The notes under the pieces: model-generated
What the model was told of the DNA's origin: nothing
Database searches by the model: none
Seen by the model: the letters and a program-made list of their open reading frames with translations, nothing else
Source: Spirochaetes bacterium ADurb.Bin218
GTDB lineage: Bacteria > Spirochaetota > UBA4802 > UBA5550
DNA length: 42,571 bases
Reading direction: 5' to 3'
Assembly: GCA_002069965.1 (NCBI GenBank)
Contig: MWCI01000024.1
Location: forward strand, 1 to 42,571
Program-made: the position numbers and the translations under genes
In this document: positions 23,775-33,544 of the stretch, one piece after another
How the letters are laid out: each line of letters starts with the position of its first letter
How positions within the stretch are numbered: the first letter of the stretch is position 1

Positions 23775-24659
23775 ATGGATTACGTTGGACATGTTATAAG
23801 GCCGCCTTCTGAGGCTTATAGTATGATAATTCAGGTCACTGTGGGATGCTCTCACAATATGTGCACCTTTTGTGGAACATATAAAGATTTGAATCCTAAA
23901 TTCAGGATCAAAGATTGGGAAACAATCAAAAGAGATATTGATGAGGCCTCTTCTTACAGGTATTCCTTCAGGAAGGCTTTTCTTGCAGATGGTGATGTCT
24001 TGATTCTTCCAACTGAAGAGTTGCTTAAAATAATGCATTACATAAAACAGAAGAATCCAGACATTGAAAGCATAAATGTTTATGGCAATACAAAGGCTAT
24101 TTTGAGAAAAACTCCTGAGGAGCTTAAGACTCTCCATGATGCAGGCCTCAAAGTGGTGTATCAGGGTATTGAAAGTGGAAATATTGAGGTCCTGAAGAGA
24201 ATCCGAAAAGGTGCATTCCCAGATAATATGAAAGAGGCTGCAGCAAAGGTCATGGATGCAGGCATTAAGCTTTCTCAGACAGTGCTTCTTGGCATTGGTG
24301 GCAAAGAGCTCTCTTTTGAACATGCAAGGGATACAGGGAGACTGTTGGGAGAGATGTCCCCTGACTTTGCCTCAGCTCTTACAGTGATGATTCTTCCCAA
24401 TACTCAACTATTTCAGGAATACAGAGAAGGGAAATTTATTTTACCTGATAAGTTTGAGCTTTTAAATGAGCTTAGAATTATAATCAAGAATATGAATGTA
24501 AGGAGGAGGTGCTACTTCACATCTAATCATGCCTCCAATTATCTGCCAATAAAGGCTTATCTACCGGAGGATCAAGCTGGTGTAATAAAGGCTATTGAGC
24601 AGATTATAAGAACAAAGGATGAGAGCATTCTCAGGCGAGAAGAGATGAGAGCCCTTTAA
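23775..24659 (+). CDS. Radical SAM protein of unknown function, CX4CX2C type
   Basis: A 294-residue radical SAM protein. The cluster motif is CSHNMCTFC (Cys25, 30, 33), a CX4CX2C spacing rather than the usual CX3CX2C. Other visible parts are FLADGDVLILP, VYGNTKAI, YQGIESGNIEVLKRIRKG and LGIGGKE, consistent with a SAM-binding TIM barrel. There is no B12 domain and no extra ferredoxin cluster. Proteins with this N-terminus are widespread in anaerobes but I know no proven reaction. A possible ribosome-binding site, AGGAG, lies about ten bases before the ATG. It is 102 bp from queE, so membership of that operon is uncertain. It ends at a bidirectional hairpin. Confidence 0.85.
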   Translation: MDYVGHVIRPPSEAYSMIIQVTVGCSHNMCTFCGTYKDLNPKFRIKDWETIKRDIDEASSYRYSFRKAFLADGDVLILPTEELLKIMHYIKQKNPDIESINVYGNTKAILRKTPEELKTLHDAGLKVVYQGIESGNIEVLKRIRKGAFPDNMKEAAAKVMDAGIKLSQTVLLGIGGKELSFEHARDTGRLLGEMSPDFASALTVMILPNTQLFQEYREGKFILPDKFELLNELRIIIKNMNVRRRCYFTSNHASNYLPIKAYLPEDQAGVIKAIEQIIRTKDESILRREEMRAL

Positions 24660-24662
24660 ATT

Positions 24663-24696
24663 TTAGCAATCCCTGCATATTTGCTGGGATTGCTAA
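24663..24696. terminator. Bidirectional hairpin between convergent genes
   Basis: TTAGCAATCCC (24663-24673) pairs perfectly with GGGATTGCTAA (24686-24696) over 11 bp with a 12-base loop. It fills the gap between the two stop codons. The U runs are weak on both sides. Confidence 0.65.
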
Positions 24697-25359
24697 TCAA
24701 TACATCTTTGAATTATAAAATTGCAGAATTTCTTTAAATATCTCTTGAAAGATTTCTCTTCTATATTTAAGAGAAAACTCTTTGCAGTTTTGTTTGTATT
24801 CTGGTAGAGAGTAAAAGAAGATATCCCCATCATAGTTTTGTAAATTTTTACTATGTAGCAAAAGCCCATAGTTGAGAAGTGATTTATTTAATTTTCCCTG
24901 TGCAATATCTCTGCATGCCTCATAAAGTATAGAAAAGGAATATGGGTCGGCTATTGCTGTTGAGTAGAGATGCCAGTCATCCACATTTGATATCAGTGCT
25001 TGCTTTTCTTCCATTGATAAGATCTCATGAGCAGGGCATAGAAACTTATCACATATCTGTGCAGAAAAAAGTGAACGATTTCTTTCATCTTTATTTATAA
25101 ATAGTGGATGGATTAGACACCCTGGCTTGCCATTTTTTAGAAATCCCTGATAAGGACAAACATGGGAGGTTATATCTCTCACAGAATTTGGTTCCTGCCA
25201 GTTTTCATGGCTCTGGAGGATTTGACTTCTTTTTTTTCCCTCATTGAGAAAGATTGTAAGATTTTCTTTGGTAATATTTTTGTGATTAAAAAGGCCGCAA
25301 CATAGGCTGCAGCCCTTTTTGTCATCAGGTTGACAGAGTATGAGTTTTTTCTTTGTCAT
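24697..25359 (-). CDS. Cysteine-cluster protein, possibly YkgJ-like
   Basis: A 220-residue protein of unknown function. Its N-terminal half holds cysteines in the order GCSLCCG, HVCPYQG, PGCLIHP and CDKFLCPAH, like the putative metal-binding YkgJ/zinc-iron-chelating family; the C-terminal half has no recognisable motif. It starts 6 bp after the aconitase stop codon, so it is probably co-transcribed with that iron-sulfur enzyme. A role in metal or cluster handling would be a guess from context only. Confidence 0.6.
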   Translation of the reverse strand: MTKKKLILCQPDDKKGCSLCCGLFNHKNITKENLTIFLNEGKKRSQILQSHENWQEPNSVRDITSHVCPYQGFLKNGKPGCLIHPLFINKDERNRSLFSAQICDKFLCPAHEILSMEEKQALISNVDDWHLYSTAIADPYSFSILYEACRDIAQGKLNKSLLNYGLLLHSKNLQNYDGDIFFYSLPEYKQNCKEFSLKYRREIFQEIFKEILQFYNSKMY

Positions 25360-25365
25360 AAACTA

Positions 25366-27297
25366 TCAGGCCATCGAGTTTTTTGTGTAATTAAGAAGAC
25401 CCCCTGCAAGGAGAATTTTTCTTTGCCTTTCTGTTGCAAGGAGTTCAAAGTCATAGATCTTTCCAGCAATCTCAATTTTAACTGTTAAGTTTTCTTTTAT
25501 AGTCTTTATGAGATCTCTGGCAACAAAGGGATCATTTTGATTTATTTTGTCATAGTCTTCTTTGTTTTTAAATACCAGAGGTATTATACCAAAGTTTATA
25601 AGGTTTCCTGAGTGTATTCTCTCAAAGGATTTAGCCATAACTATGCGAACACCAAGATACATTGGACAGATTGCAGCATGCTCTCTACTTGATCCCTGTC
25701 CATAGCTTTCACCACCGACTATTGCTGTATATATTCCATTTTTTTTGTTTGAAAGTGTTCTTGAGGCAAATTCTGGGTCAATATTTTCAAATACGTATTT
25801 TGCATATTCTGGAATATTGGATCTATATTTAAGTCTCTGACCTGCTGGCATTATGTGGTCAGTTGTTATTTTGTCGCCAGTCTTAAGTCCTATCACGCCA
25901 GTGATCTCATCAGCTAAAGGATCTGTGTAAGGTGGCTGACCTATGTTTGGTCCTCGAAATATTTCAACCTTTGTTTTTGAAGGAGGGATAATCAGTGAGT
26001 CATCTATATAGAATTTATCTGGCATTTTGATCTCAGGATAAAGAGAGCTGTCAATCTCCAGTGGGTCAACAAGCTTGCCTTCTATGGCAGATAAAGCTGC
26101 AACCTCAGGGCTTACAAGGTAAACGCTGGCGTTAGTTGTTCCAGATCTCCCTTCAAAGTTTCTATTGTTAGTTCGCAAAGAAACACCATTAGTCACTGGT
26201 GCCTGTCCAGAGCCTATGCAAAAACCACATGCTGATTCCATGATCCTTGCACCTGCAGCAATGATATCAGCCAGAGAGCCATTTTTTGCTATCATCTCAA
26301 AAACCTGCTTTGAACCTGGAGCAACAATGAGACTTACCTCTGGATGAACTTTTTTGCCTTTAAGTATGGCAGCAACTGTCATGAGATCTTTGTAAGAGGA
26401 GTTTGTGCAGCTTCCTATTGCTACCTGGTCTATTTTCATTCCCTTGAGTTCTTTGATCTTTTTTATGTTATCAGGGGAATGAGGGCATGCAATTAGAGGC
26501 TCCAGTGTGCTCAGATCTATCTCAATTTTTTTATCATAGGCAGCGTCATCATCTGGAAGGAGTTCCATCCATAGATTTTCTCTTCCCTGGGCTTCCAAAA
26601 ACTCACGGGTAATATCATCACTTGGGAATATGGAGGTTGTTACTCCAAGCTCTGCCCCCATATTTGTTATTGTGGCTCTTTCTGGAACAGAAAGTGTTTT
26701 AATCCCTTCACCAGTGTATTCAACCACATAGCCAACATTGCCTTTTGTAGAAAGGATCTCCAGGACCTTGAGTATAACATCCTTGGCGCTGACCCAAGGT
26801 CTTAGCTTTCCTTTCAGTTCAATATTTATCACCTTAGGAGCAGTGAGATAAAATGCACCACCTCCCATTGCAACAGCAACATCAAGACCTCCTGCACCAA
26901 TGGCAATCATTCCTATGCCTCCCCCTGTGGGAGTGTGACTGTCAGAACCCAGCAATGTTGCGCCAGGACGGCCAAAGCGTTCAAGGTGAACCTGATGGCA
27001 TATCCCATTGCCAGCCTTTGAGTAGTATATGCCATAGTTCGCATTCATTGTTTGTAGATATTTATGGTCATCTGCATTTTCAAAGCCCATCTGCAGAGTA
27101 TTATGATCCACATATGATACAGAAATTTCTGTTTTGACCTCGGGTATATTCATGGCCTCAAATTGAAGATAGGCCATAGTCCCTGTTGCATCTTGAGTGA
27201 GGGTCTGATCGATTTTTATTCCTATCTCTTTTCCTGGTATAAGCTCACCATCAACAAGGTGGTCTTTTAGTATTTTATAAGTTACTGATAGTCCCAT
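25366..27297 (-). CDS. Aconitate hydratase
   Basis: A 643-residue aconitase interconverting citrate and isocitrate. Substrate and cluster motifs are LGSDSHTPTGGGIGM, AIGSCTNSSYKDL and ACGFCIGSGQAP, which supply the three cysteines of the [4Fe-4S] cluster. The swivelling domain carries GGESYGQGSSREHAA. The length and domain layout fit the shorter aconitase group seen in Aquifex-like and delta-proteobacterial genomes (TIGR01342-like), rather than AcnA (about 890) or AcnB (about 865). It is followed by the cysteine-cluster gene and lies near isocitrate dehydrogenase. Confidence 0.92.
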   Translation of the reverse strand: MGLSVTYKILKDHLVDGELIPGKEIGIKIDQTLTQDATGTMAYLQFEAMNIPEVKTEISVSYVDHNTLQMGFENADDHKYLQTMNANYGIYYSKAGNGICHQVHLERFGRPGATLLGSDSHTPTGGGIGMIAIGAGGLDVAVAMGGGAFYLTAPKVINIELKGKLRPWVSAKDVILKVLEILSTKGNVGYVVEYTGEGIKTLSVPERATITNMGAELGVTTSIFPSDDITREFLEAQGRENLWMELLPDDDAAYDKKIEIDLSTLEPLIACPHSPDNIKKIKELKGMKIDQVAIGSCTNSSYKDLMTVAAILKGKKVHPEVSLIVAPGSKQVFEMIAKNGSLADIIAAGARIMESACGFCIGSGQAPVTNGVSLRTNNRNFEGRSGTTNASVYLVSPEVAALSAIEGKLVDPLEIDSSLYPEIKMPDKFYIDDSLIIPPSKTKVEIFRGPNIGQPPYTDPLADEITGVIGLKTGDKITTDHIMPAGQRLKYRSNIPEYAKYVFENIDPEFASRTLSNKKNGIYTAIVGGESYGQGSSREHAAICPMYLGVRIVMAKSFERIHSGNLINFGIIPLVFKNKEDYDKINQNDPFVARDLIKTIKENLTVKIEIAGKIYDFELLATERQRKILLAGGLLNYTKNSMA

Positions 27298-27404
27298 TAT
27301 TCCTCCGTAAAATTGAAACTCTTAAATCATTAAGAATGGCAGAGGTAAAAAGAGGCAAGAATTTTTTCATGACTATAAAGAATTTAGATTGCTGAGGATC
27401 AATT

Positions 27405-29612
27405 TTAAGTTATTGAAGCCTCTATCTTTGCAAGTAACTCTTCTCTGTTAAAAGGCTTGCCTACATAATCCATAAAGCCTGAGTTTAAGAATTTCTCAAT
27501 ATCCTCAGGCATTACGTGTGCAGATATGGCTATTATGGGAACAGATTTTTCTAAGGAGGTTTCTTTTTCTATATCACGCATCATTTTAAGAGTTTCAACT
27601 CCATCAATACCAGGCATCTGTATATCCATAAGCACCAGGTCAAAGCTATTTTCATTCTGAAAGATTTTTATGGCCTCAAAACCGTCACTGGCAGCTACTA
27701 TATTATAACCTGCTTTTTCAAGTATTTTAGAAAGAAGAGTTCTGTTTATCGCATTGTCCTCAACTATGAGTATTTTGTTACCTTCGGGTTTGTTTTTTTC
27801 CTTTTGAATTTTGGTATTTTTTAATTCTACAGCAGGAGAGTAAGGTAATGTGAAGATAAATTTTGAACCCTCACCTGGCTTTGAACGGACATATATTTCT
27901 CCACCCATCATTTCAATAATCATTTTTGATATGGTGAGTCCAAGACCTGTTCCACCAAAAATTCTTTTGCTCTCTGTATCAACCTGTGTGAATCTGTCAA
28001 AAATTGTTTTTATATGATCCTGCGGTATACCTATGCCTGTATCCTCCACAAAAAATTCAAGGCTATAGTCATTCCTTAAATTCACCCCAAATCTTATATG
28101 GCCGGAAGGAGTAAATTTTACCGCATTCATAAGTAGATTGCTTAAGACTTGCTCAAGTCTATGCAAGTCTCCATAGAGATTTTCCGGTATCTTAGGATCT
28201 ATCTCACAGGAAAGAGATATATCCTTGCCGCTTTTTTTAATGAGTATAAGGCATCTGTTGTATGAGTTTTCCATGAGATTTTTAAGGTTGAATACCTCAG
28301 TTATTATTTTGATGGTCCCTGATTCAATTTTTGATAGATCAAGAATATCGTCAATAATGGACAGCAGAAGTTTGCCACTGCTTTGGATCATATCAAGATA
28401 GCTTCTATGGTTGCTGTTTTGTATTTCCTCAAGGAGAATGTCTGTAAAGCCAAGTATTGCGTTTAGAGGCGTTCTTATTTCGTGTGATATATTTGCTATG
28501 AAGTTTGATTTAATCTTTTCTGACTCCTTTGCCTTTTCCTTTGCTTCAATGAGAATTTTTTCAAGTTTTTTTCTTTCTGTGATATCTCTTGCAGAGCCGC
28601 TTATAGCCTTTGGATTGCCATCGTTATCAAAAATTATTGAATTTTTAAACTCCAGCAGCAGCTTTTCCCCTTTTTCATTTGTGATCTCGATCTCTCCGTT
28701 GAGAAATCCTTTTCTTTTGATTAATTCAATGCTTTTTACTATATCCTTTTCATCATATTTATTGTTTCTACCACCTGATAGCAACTGGATGATATTCAGT
28801 CTGCGGTTTTCTTCCTCCGGGAAACCTGTGAGCTTGTAGAAGGCTTTGTTAGCCTCTAAGATGTTTCCCTCGAAATCATAAATGTATAGCATATCATGAA
28901 CAGTGTCAAAGAGTTCCCTGTATCTTTTTTCTTTTTCCGCAAGTTCAATTTCAAAATTCATTCTCAAAAGTGCAAGCCCAAAGAGCGAGGATAGAGCTTG
29001 TGTGATTTTTATATCCTTTTCTAAATAGCCTCCATTTTTATTTCCAGCAATAATAAAGCCAAGTATTTTATCTTCAGCTACAGAGGGGGCAGCTATAAAG
29101 TTATGAATCTCTGGATGGTTCTCCGGCAGATCAGATTTTATGGGGTTATTTTCCATTTTATTTACTACTATGATTTCTTTTTTTTGTAGCAAATTATTTA
29201 CAAGGGCACCCATTTTTTCCATGCCTATTTTTATTTGGTTAAAAGAATAATCTTTGTCTTTCTTTGTGCATACAAAAGGGAATAAAACAGTTTTATTTTT
29301 TTTATCAAGATAGCATGCTACTCCATAGTTGCTTGAAGTAAGATCTATCAGGTATATCATTATATTTTTTGTGACATTATCTATTTCAAAATCCTCAAGG
29401 ATTTTTTTTGAGATATCTGCCATATAGAAATTGAGCTCTTTCTCTTCTGTCAGGACTGTGATCCGGTTGTTAGAATTTTTTATAACTTTTGAGAAAATGT
29501 AAAATATTACAGATATTATAAATAGTATAGAAATGTGCAATATGGATAGTAAAAGCCATCTGCCCTGTGTTGCACTGTTCACTATATTTAAAATGAATTG
29601 CCATAAATCCAT
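27405..29612 (-). CDS. Hybrid sensor histidine kinase (GAF-PAS-HisKA-HATPase-REC)
   Basis: A 735-residue membrane sensor kinase. One N-terminal transmembrane segment (about residues 19-43) is followed by a GAF-like domain (about 75-215), a PAS domain (about 228-345, LYIYDFEGNILEANKAF), the phosphoacceptor helix with SHEIRTPLNAILGF, an ATPase domain (N box NLLMNAVKFTP, G boxes DTGIGIP and GGTGLGLTI) and a C-terminal receiver (VEDNAINRTL, phosphoacceptor Asp in LVLMDIQMPGIDG, Lys in VGKPFN). No output regulator is adjacent, so the signal and the target are unknown. It is a minus-strand gene 107 bp upstream of aconitase with no clear terminator between. Confidence 0.93.
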   Translation of the reverse strand: MDLWQFILNIVNSATQGRWLLLSILHISILFIISVIFYIFSKVIKNSNNRITVLTEEKELNFYMADISKKILEDFEIDNVTKNIMIYLIDLTSSNYGVACYLDKKNKTVLFPFVCTKKDKDYSFNQIKIGMEKMGALVNNLLQKKEIIVVNKMENNPIKSDLPENHPEIHNFIAAPSVAEDKILGFIIAGNKNGGYLEKDIKITQALSSLFGLALLRMNFEIELAEKEKRYRELFDTVHDMLYIYDFEGNILEANKAFYKLTGFPEEENRRLNIIQLLSGGRNNKYDEKDIVKSIELIKRKGFLNGEIEITNEKGEKLLLEFKNSIIFDNDGNPKAISGSARDITERKKLEKILIEAKEKAKESEKIKSNFIANISHEIRTPLNAILGFTDILLEEIQNSNHRSYLDMIQSSGKLLLSIIDDILDLSKIESGTIKIITEVFNLKNLMENSYNRCLILIKKSGKDISLSCEIDPKIPENLYGDLHRLEQVLSNLLMNAVKFTPSGHIRFGVNLRNDYSLEFFVEDTGIGIPQDHIKTIFDRFTQVDTESKRIFGGTGLGLTISKMIIEMMGGEIYVRSKPGEGSKFIFTLPYSPAVELKNTKIQKEKNKPEGNKILIVEDNAINRTLLSKILEKAGYNIVAASDGFEAIKIFQNENSFDLVLMDIQMPGIDGVETLKMMRDIEKETSLEKSVPIIAISAHVMPEDIEKFLNSGFMDYVGKPFNREELLAKIEASIT

Positions 29613-29668
29613 ATATAAAGAATACCTTTAAAATAATAACTCACAACTTTAATTTTGATTTTTAGTAA

Positions 29669-30574
29669 TCATTTTTCTATAAGCGAGTTAAGTGCTTTAT
29701 CAACATCACTATATTTAAACTTAAATCCATCAGCCATAAGCCTTGCAGGGACAACCTTTTGGCTAAAAACAAGATATGATCCAAACTCGCCAAAAACTAT
29801 TTTAAGCATGAATTTAGGCATAAAGGGAATAAGCAATGGACGCTTAAGAGCAGATGCAAGCTTTTTTGTAAATTCACCATTTGTTACATATCCTGGAGAT
29901 GCCAGGTTGTATATGCCTTCCATTTTAGATTGCCTGATTATTCTTATAATAGCAGAGATAACATCCTCAATATGTATCCATGGGAACCATTGTTTTCCAC
30001 TACCTAATTTTGTACCCATAAAGGATTTGAATTTCTTTTCCATTTGCTGAAAAGCTCCACCATTTTTGCCCAATATTGTTCCAAATCTGACTATGGCAAC
30101 TCTTACTCCATATTCTTTTGCTACAAGGGCTTCCTTTTCCCAGTGCTGGCATATGTGAGATAGAAAATCATTCCCTGTCTCGGACTTTTCATCTACCTCC
30201 TGATCGCCTCTATCACCATAGATGCCAACAGCAGATGCATTGATTAAGATTTTTTTCTTTTTACTTCCTTTAAGGCCTTCCACTATATTCCTTGTGGAAA
30301 GAATTCTGCTGTTAAATAGTAATTCCTTTATTTCTGGATTCCATCTTTGAAATATATTTACACCAACGAGATTTATTATTACATCGAAATTTTTTATTTG
30401 TTCCTGCCATTGGCCCTTTATCATAAAATCAGCTTCTAAATGATCTATTCCTTTTATAGAAAAATTTTTATTACTCCCCCTTCCGCCAATAGTTACCTCA
30501 TATCCCTCACTGAGCAATTTAGCTGCAAGATCTTTGCCAACAAAACCATAGCCACCGGCAATCAAAACTTTCAT
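29669..30574 (-). CDS. TIGR01777-family SDR epimerase (YfcH/SDR39U1-like)
   Basis: A 301-residue extended short-chain dehydrogenase-like protein. The N-terminal nucleotide-binding motif is AGGYGFVGKDLAAKL; INASAVGIYGDRG holds the Ser and Tyr region, and the C-terminal part (MPKFMLKIVFGEFGSYLVFSQ onward) fits the DUF1731 end of this family. The substrate is unknown across the family. It ends 56 bp before the sensor kinase start and could be co-transcribed with it. Confidence 0.88.
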   Translation of the reverse strand: MKVLIAGGYGFVGKDLAAKLLSEGYEVTIGGRGSNKNFSIKGIDHLEADFMIKGQWQEQIKNFDVIINLVGVNIFQRWNPEIKELLFNSRILSTRNIVEGLKGSKKKKILINASAVGIYGDRGDQEVDEKSETGNDFLSHICQHWEKEALVAKEYGVRVAIVRFGTILGKNGGAFQQMEKKFKSFMGTKLGSGKQWFPWIHIEDVISAIIRIIRQSKMEGIYNLASPGYVTNGEFTKKLASALKRPLLIPFMPKFMLKIVFGEFGSYLVFSQKVVPARLMADGFKFKYSDVDKALNSLIEK

Positions 30575-30662
30575 AATGCCTCCAAATTTTTTTATTGAAT
30601 TTTTAGTGTTATAATAAAATAAATGTCAACTCCTTAACTTTATATGGAATAACATACCCCAA

Positions 30663-30689
30663 ATCCCCCTTCTAAAGAGCAAAGGGGAT
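30663..30689. other. Imperfect hairpin in the 30575-30926 gap
   Basis: ATCCCC (30663-30668) pairs with GGGGAT (30684-30689), with a further short pairing inside. It is a G/C-rich island in a very AT-rich 352-bp divergent region. It resembles interspersed palindromic repeats or a terminator, but no gene ends here. The rest of the gap holds the cheW promoter and no gene. Confidence 0.4.
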
Positions 30690-30846
30690 ATTGCAAATGG
30701 TAATTATTACTGTAATAAAATATAAATTTTTTTTTTAAAAAAGACAATATATAATTTATGGAAATTATTAATTTACTTTTTAGTTCTTTTTTATTCTTTT
30801 GTAGCTAAATGATTCTATGATTTTTCTTATAATAATTTATGCTTTT

Positions 30847-30875
30847 TTGACTTTTATGGCTAAATATATTATATT
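30847..30875 (+). promoter_or_regulatory. Sigma70-type promoter of cheW-chemoreceptor
   Basis: TTGACT (30847-30852), 17 bases, then TATATT (30870-30875), each one base off consensus. Inverted repeat arms ATGGCTA (30856-30862) and TAGCCAT (30892-30898) flank the -10 and the expected start near 30882, a possible operator. Confidence 0.65.
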
Positions 30876-30926
30876 TAAATTACAAAAAAGATAGCCATGG
30901 GGTTATCTCAGAGGTGGGAGGATAAA

Positions 30927-31448
30927 ATGCCAGTTGAAACAGATATTAATGTAACAGCTAATTCTGCGCAGCAATATGTTACCTTTATAATTAACAATGA
31001 GATATATGGTATAGAGGTTTTAAGGGTAAAGGAAATTGTAGGGATGACAACTATTACTCCTGTGCCAAATAGCGAAAAATATCTTAAGGGGGTTATAAAT
31101 CTCAGAGGTCTTGTTGTTCCTGTTATTGATTTGCGTCTTAAGTTTAATCTCCCGGAAAAGGAGTATGATGCCTTTACTGTAATTTTAATTGTAGAGCACA
31201 AAAATTCTCTTGTGGGTGTTATTGTGGATTCTGTCTCTGATGTAATTACTGCAAAAGGAAAATTGCAGGATGTTCCTAATTTCCATACAAGCATAGAGAG
31301 AGAGGTGCTTAAGGGTGTATTAAATCAGGATAACAATCTCATCATTATCTTAAATCCTGATATAATGCTTACAGCAAAAGATGTTGAATCAATATCTGAA
31401 TTTGGAGAAGACTCAGCAGTAGATGAAGAAGCTAAAGAAAAATTTTGA
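30927..31448 (+). CDS. cheW: Chemotaxis coupling protein CheW
   Basis: A 173-residue CheW-like adaptor that links chemoreceptors to the CheA kinase. Motifs are FIINNEIYGIEVLRVKEIVG, PVPNSEKYLKGVINLRG and VVPVIDLRLKF, and the whole length fits a single CheW domain with short tails. I chose ATG 30927, because GGGAGG (30916-30921) is five bases before it; an ATG at 30897 has no ribosome-binding site. The stop is 9 bp before the chemoreceptor gene, so the pair forms an operon and this CheW may serve that receptor. Confidence 0.93.
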   Translation: MPVETDINVTANSAQQYVTFIINNEIYGIEVLRVKEIVGMTTITPVPNSEKYLKGVINLRGLVVPVIDLRLKFNLPEKEYDAFTVILIVEHKNSLVGVIVDSVSDVITAKGKLQDVPNFHTSIEREVLKGVLNQDNNLIIILNPDIMLTAKDVESISEFGEDSAVDEEAKEKF

Positions 31449-31457
31449 GGTATAAAT

Positions 31458-33542
31458 ATGAATGTTCACTCTTTCAAAAATAAGCTAATATTATACATTT
31501 CCTCTATTGTAGTTTTTCTTCTTGTTGCAACATCTGTAGTTTTTCTTATTGCCACTTATTATTCAATCAATAAAGAGATAAATGAAAAAATGCCCCTCAA
31601 GCTTTCTTTTGTCAAGAGTGAGATTGAAAAGAAGTTAAATGATCATGCTGTTATTGTAAGGTCTATTGCATCTCTTGCACAAAGCAATAAAGGCTCTATC
31701 TCACGGCAAGTCTATATAGATTTTCTTAGAGATCTGAATAAGGATAATAACTCAAGTTTTGGCTTTGGAGTCTGGTTTGAGCCATATAGGTATAGCCCTA
31801 CTATTAAATATTTTGGACCTTATGTTTATAAGGATAAGGGAAATATTATTGCAACTCTCGAATATGAGAAGGCATCTTATGATTTTCATAATCAGGATTG
31901 GTATAAGACAGGTATAGGCAAAGAGGAAAATACCGTTGCATGGTCTCATCCCTTTTATGATGATGCCACAAAGGTTACAATGGTCTCTGCTGTATCTCCT
32001 TTTTATGATGATAATAAAAAGTTTATGGGTGTTGCAAGCGGTGATTTTGATATAGCTGAGCTACAAAAAATGGTAAATAGCCTTAGGGATGAGACCATAG
32101 ATCTCAAAGGATTTTTGCTTGATAGCGATGGGACATTCATCACTTTTTATGATAATGAATTTATAATGAAGAAAAAAATTACGCAGCATCCAGAAAGTGG
32201 CTTTGCTTTGCTTGGGAAGGATATACTTAAAAATAAGAATGGAAGTGGGGAGGCAGAGCTTAATTCCACTCCGATTCTTGTTTACTATTCAACTATAGAA
32301 CAAACAGGATGGATATTATGCGTTACAGTATCAAAGTCGCTTCTTTATGCACCTGTTAGAAGGCTTGCCTTTGTAACTATTTTGATTCTTATTTTTTCTG
32401 TGGTATTAAGCGTTGCAGTGAGCTATTACATCGCAGGCAAGATTTCTAATCCTGTTAAGGCGATGAGCGATTTTGCAGATAAAATTGCAGATGGGGATTT
32501 TACAGAGAGAATTGATATAAAGCAAAAAGATGAAATTGGAAATTTAGCCAGAGCTTTAAATACCTCTGCAGATAATCTTGAGGATTTAATATCAAAGATT
32601 ATAATCTCTGCAGAGAATTTAAATTCTGCAGTTGAAGAGATATCTAAGGGTAATATAAATCTTTCTCAGAGAACTACTGAACAGGCCTCTGCTTTGGAGG
32701 AGATTGCAGCAACAATAGAGGAAAACACAGCTACTGTTGAAAAGAACGCAGAGAACTCACAGCACGCAGAAAAGCTTACAAAGGAGGGTGCTGATAAATC
32801 CTCCCTTGGCAGCCAGCAGGCAGATATTGCAATAAAGGCAATTAACGCTATTAATGAATCCAGTAAAAAAATTGCAGAGATCATCTCTGTCATAAACGAG
32901 ATAGCATTCCAGACAAATCTTCTTGCCCTTAATGCAGCAGTGGAAGCAGCGCGTGCAGGAGAACAGGGACGTGGCTTTGCAGTAGTTGCCAGTGAGGTTC
33001 GAAATCTTGCACAGAGATCTGGCGCTGCAGCAAAGGAGATAGAGCAGCTAATAAGGGAATCTGTATCCAGGGTTGATGAGGGGACAGAGCTTGTTATAAA
33101 AACGGGACAATTTCTTAAGGATATTGCAGAGGCAGCTAAGCTTTCGGCAAATATTATATCAGAGATAGCTGCGGCAAGTGATGAACAGAGAACTGGTATG
33201 GAACAGATAAATAAGGCTGTTATGGAACTTGATTCTATGACTCAACAAAATGCAGCATTAGTAGAAGAAACTGCATCAGCAAGTGAGGAGATGGCAAATC
33301 AGGCTCAGGAGTTGCTGGCTCTTGTAAGCAGATTTAAAATTAGCAGTGATCACTATGATAAAGATAAATCTATCAAAAAAAGCTTTGCCTTAAGAGTGAA
33401 TCAGCAGAGGGAGTCTCAGAATAAAAAAGAAGAAGCCTCTCAAAATAAAACCCGGAACTCATACATTGCAGAGAATAAGACTTCTGATGGAAAATCAGAA
33501 CTCTCGGATATTATGTCAGACGAAGGTTTTGAGAGGTTTTAA
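31458..33542 (+). CDS. Methyl-accepting chemotaxis protein with Cache sensor
   Basis: A 694-residue chemoreceptor. The first membrane helix (about residues 9-33) leads to a periplasmic double-Cache-like domain (about 38-290, with [13 protein letters not shown] and DWYKTG). A second helix (about 300-325), HAMP (about 326-380) and a long signalling coiled coil follow, with the invariant tip [20 protein letters not shown]. The protein ends in SDEGFERF, again a CheR/CheB-type tether tail like the other receptor in this window. GAGGT precedes the ATG. The signalling part is very similar to that of the receptor at 11-13 kb, while the sensor domains differ, so they detect different ligands. Confidence 0.94.
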   Translation: MNVHSFKNKLILYISSIVVFLLVATSVVFLIATYYSINKEINEKMPLKLSFVKSEIEKKLNDHAVIVRSIASLAQSNKGSISRQVYIDFLRDLNKDNNSSFGFGVWFEPYRYSPTIKYFGPYVYKDKGNIIATLEYEKASYDFHNQDWYKTGIGKEENTVAWSHPFYDDATKVTMVSAVSPFYDDNKKFMGVASGDFDIAELQKMVNSLRDETIDLKGFLLDSDGTFITFYDNEFIMKKKITQHPESGFALLGKDILKNKNGSGEAELNSTPILVYYSTIEQTGWILCVTVSKSLLYAPVRRLAFVTILILIFSVVLSVAVSYYIAGKISNPVKAMSDFADKIADGDFTERIDIKQKDEIGNLARALNTSADNLEDLISKIIISAENLNSAVEEISKGNINLSQRTTEQASALEEIAATIEENTATVEKNAENSQHAEKLTKEGADKSSLGSQQADIAIKAINAINESSKKIAEIISVINEIAFQTNLLALNAAVEAARAGEQGRGFAVVASEVRNLAQRSGAAAKEIEQLIRESVSRVDEGTELVIKTGQFLKDIAEAAKLSANIISEIAAASDEQRTGMEQINKAVMELDSMTQQNAALVEETASASEEMANQAQELLALVSRFKISSDHYDKDKSIKKSFALRVNQQRESQNKKEEASQNKTRNSYIAENKTSDGKSELSDIMSDEGFERF

Positions 33543-33544
33543 TC

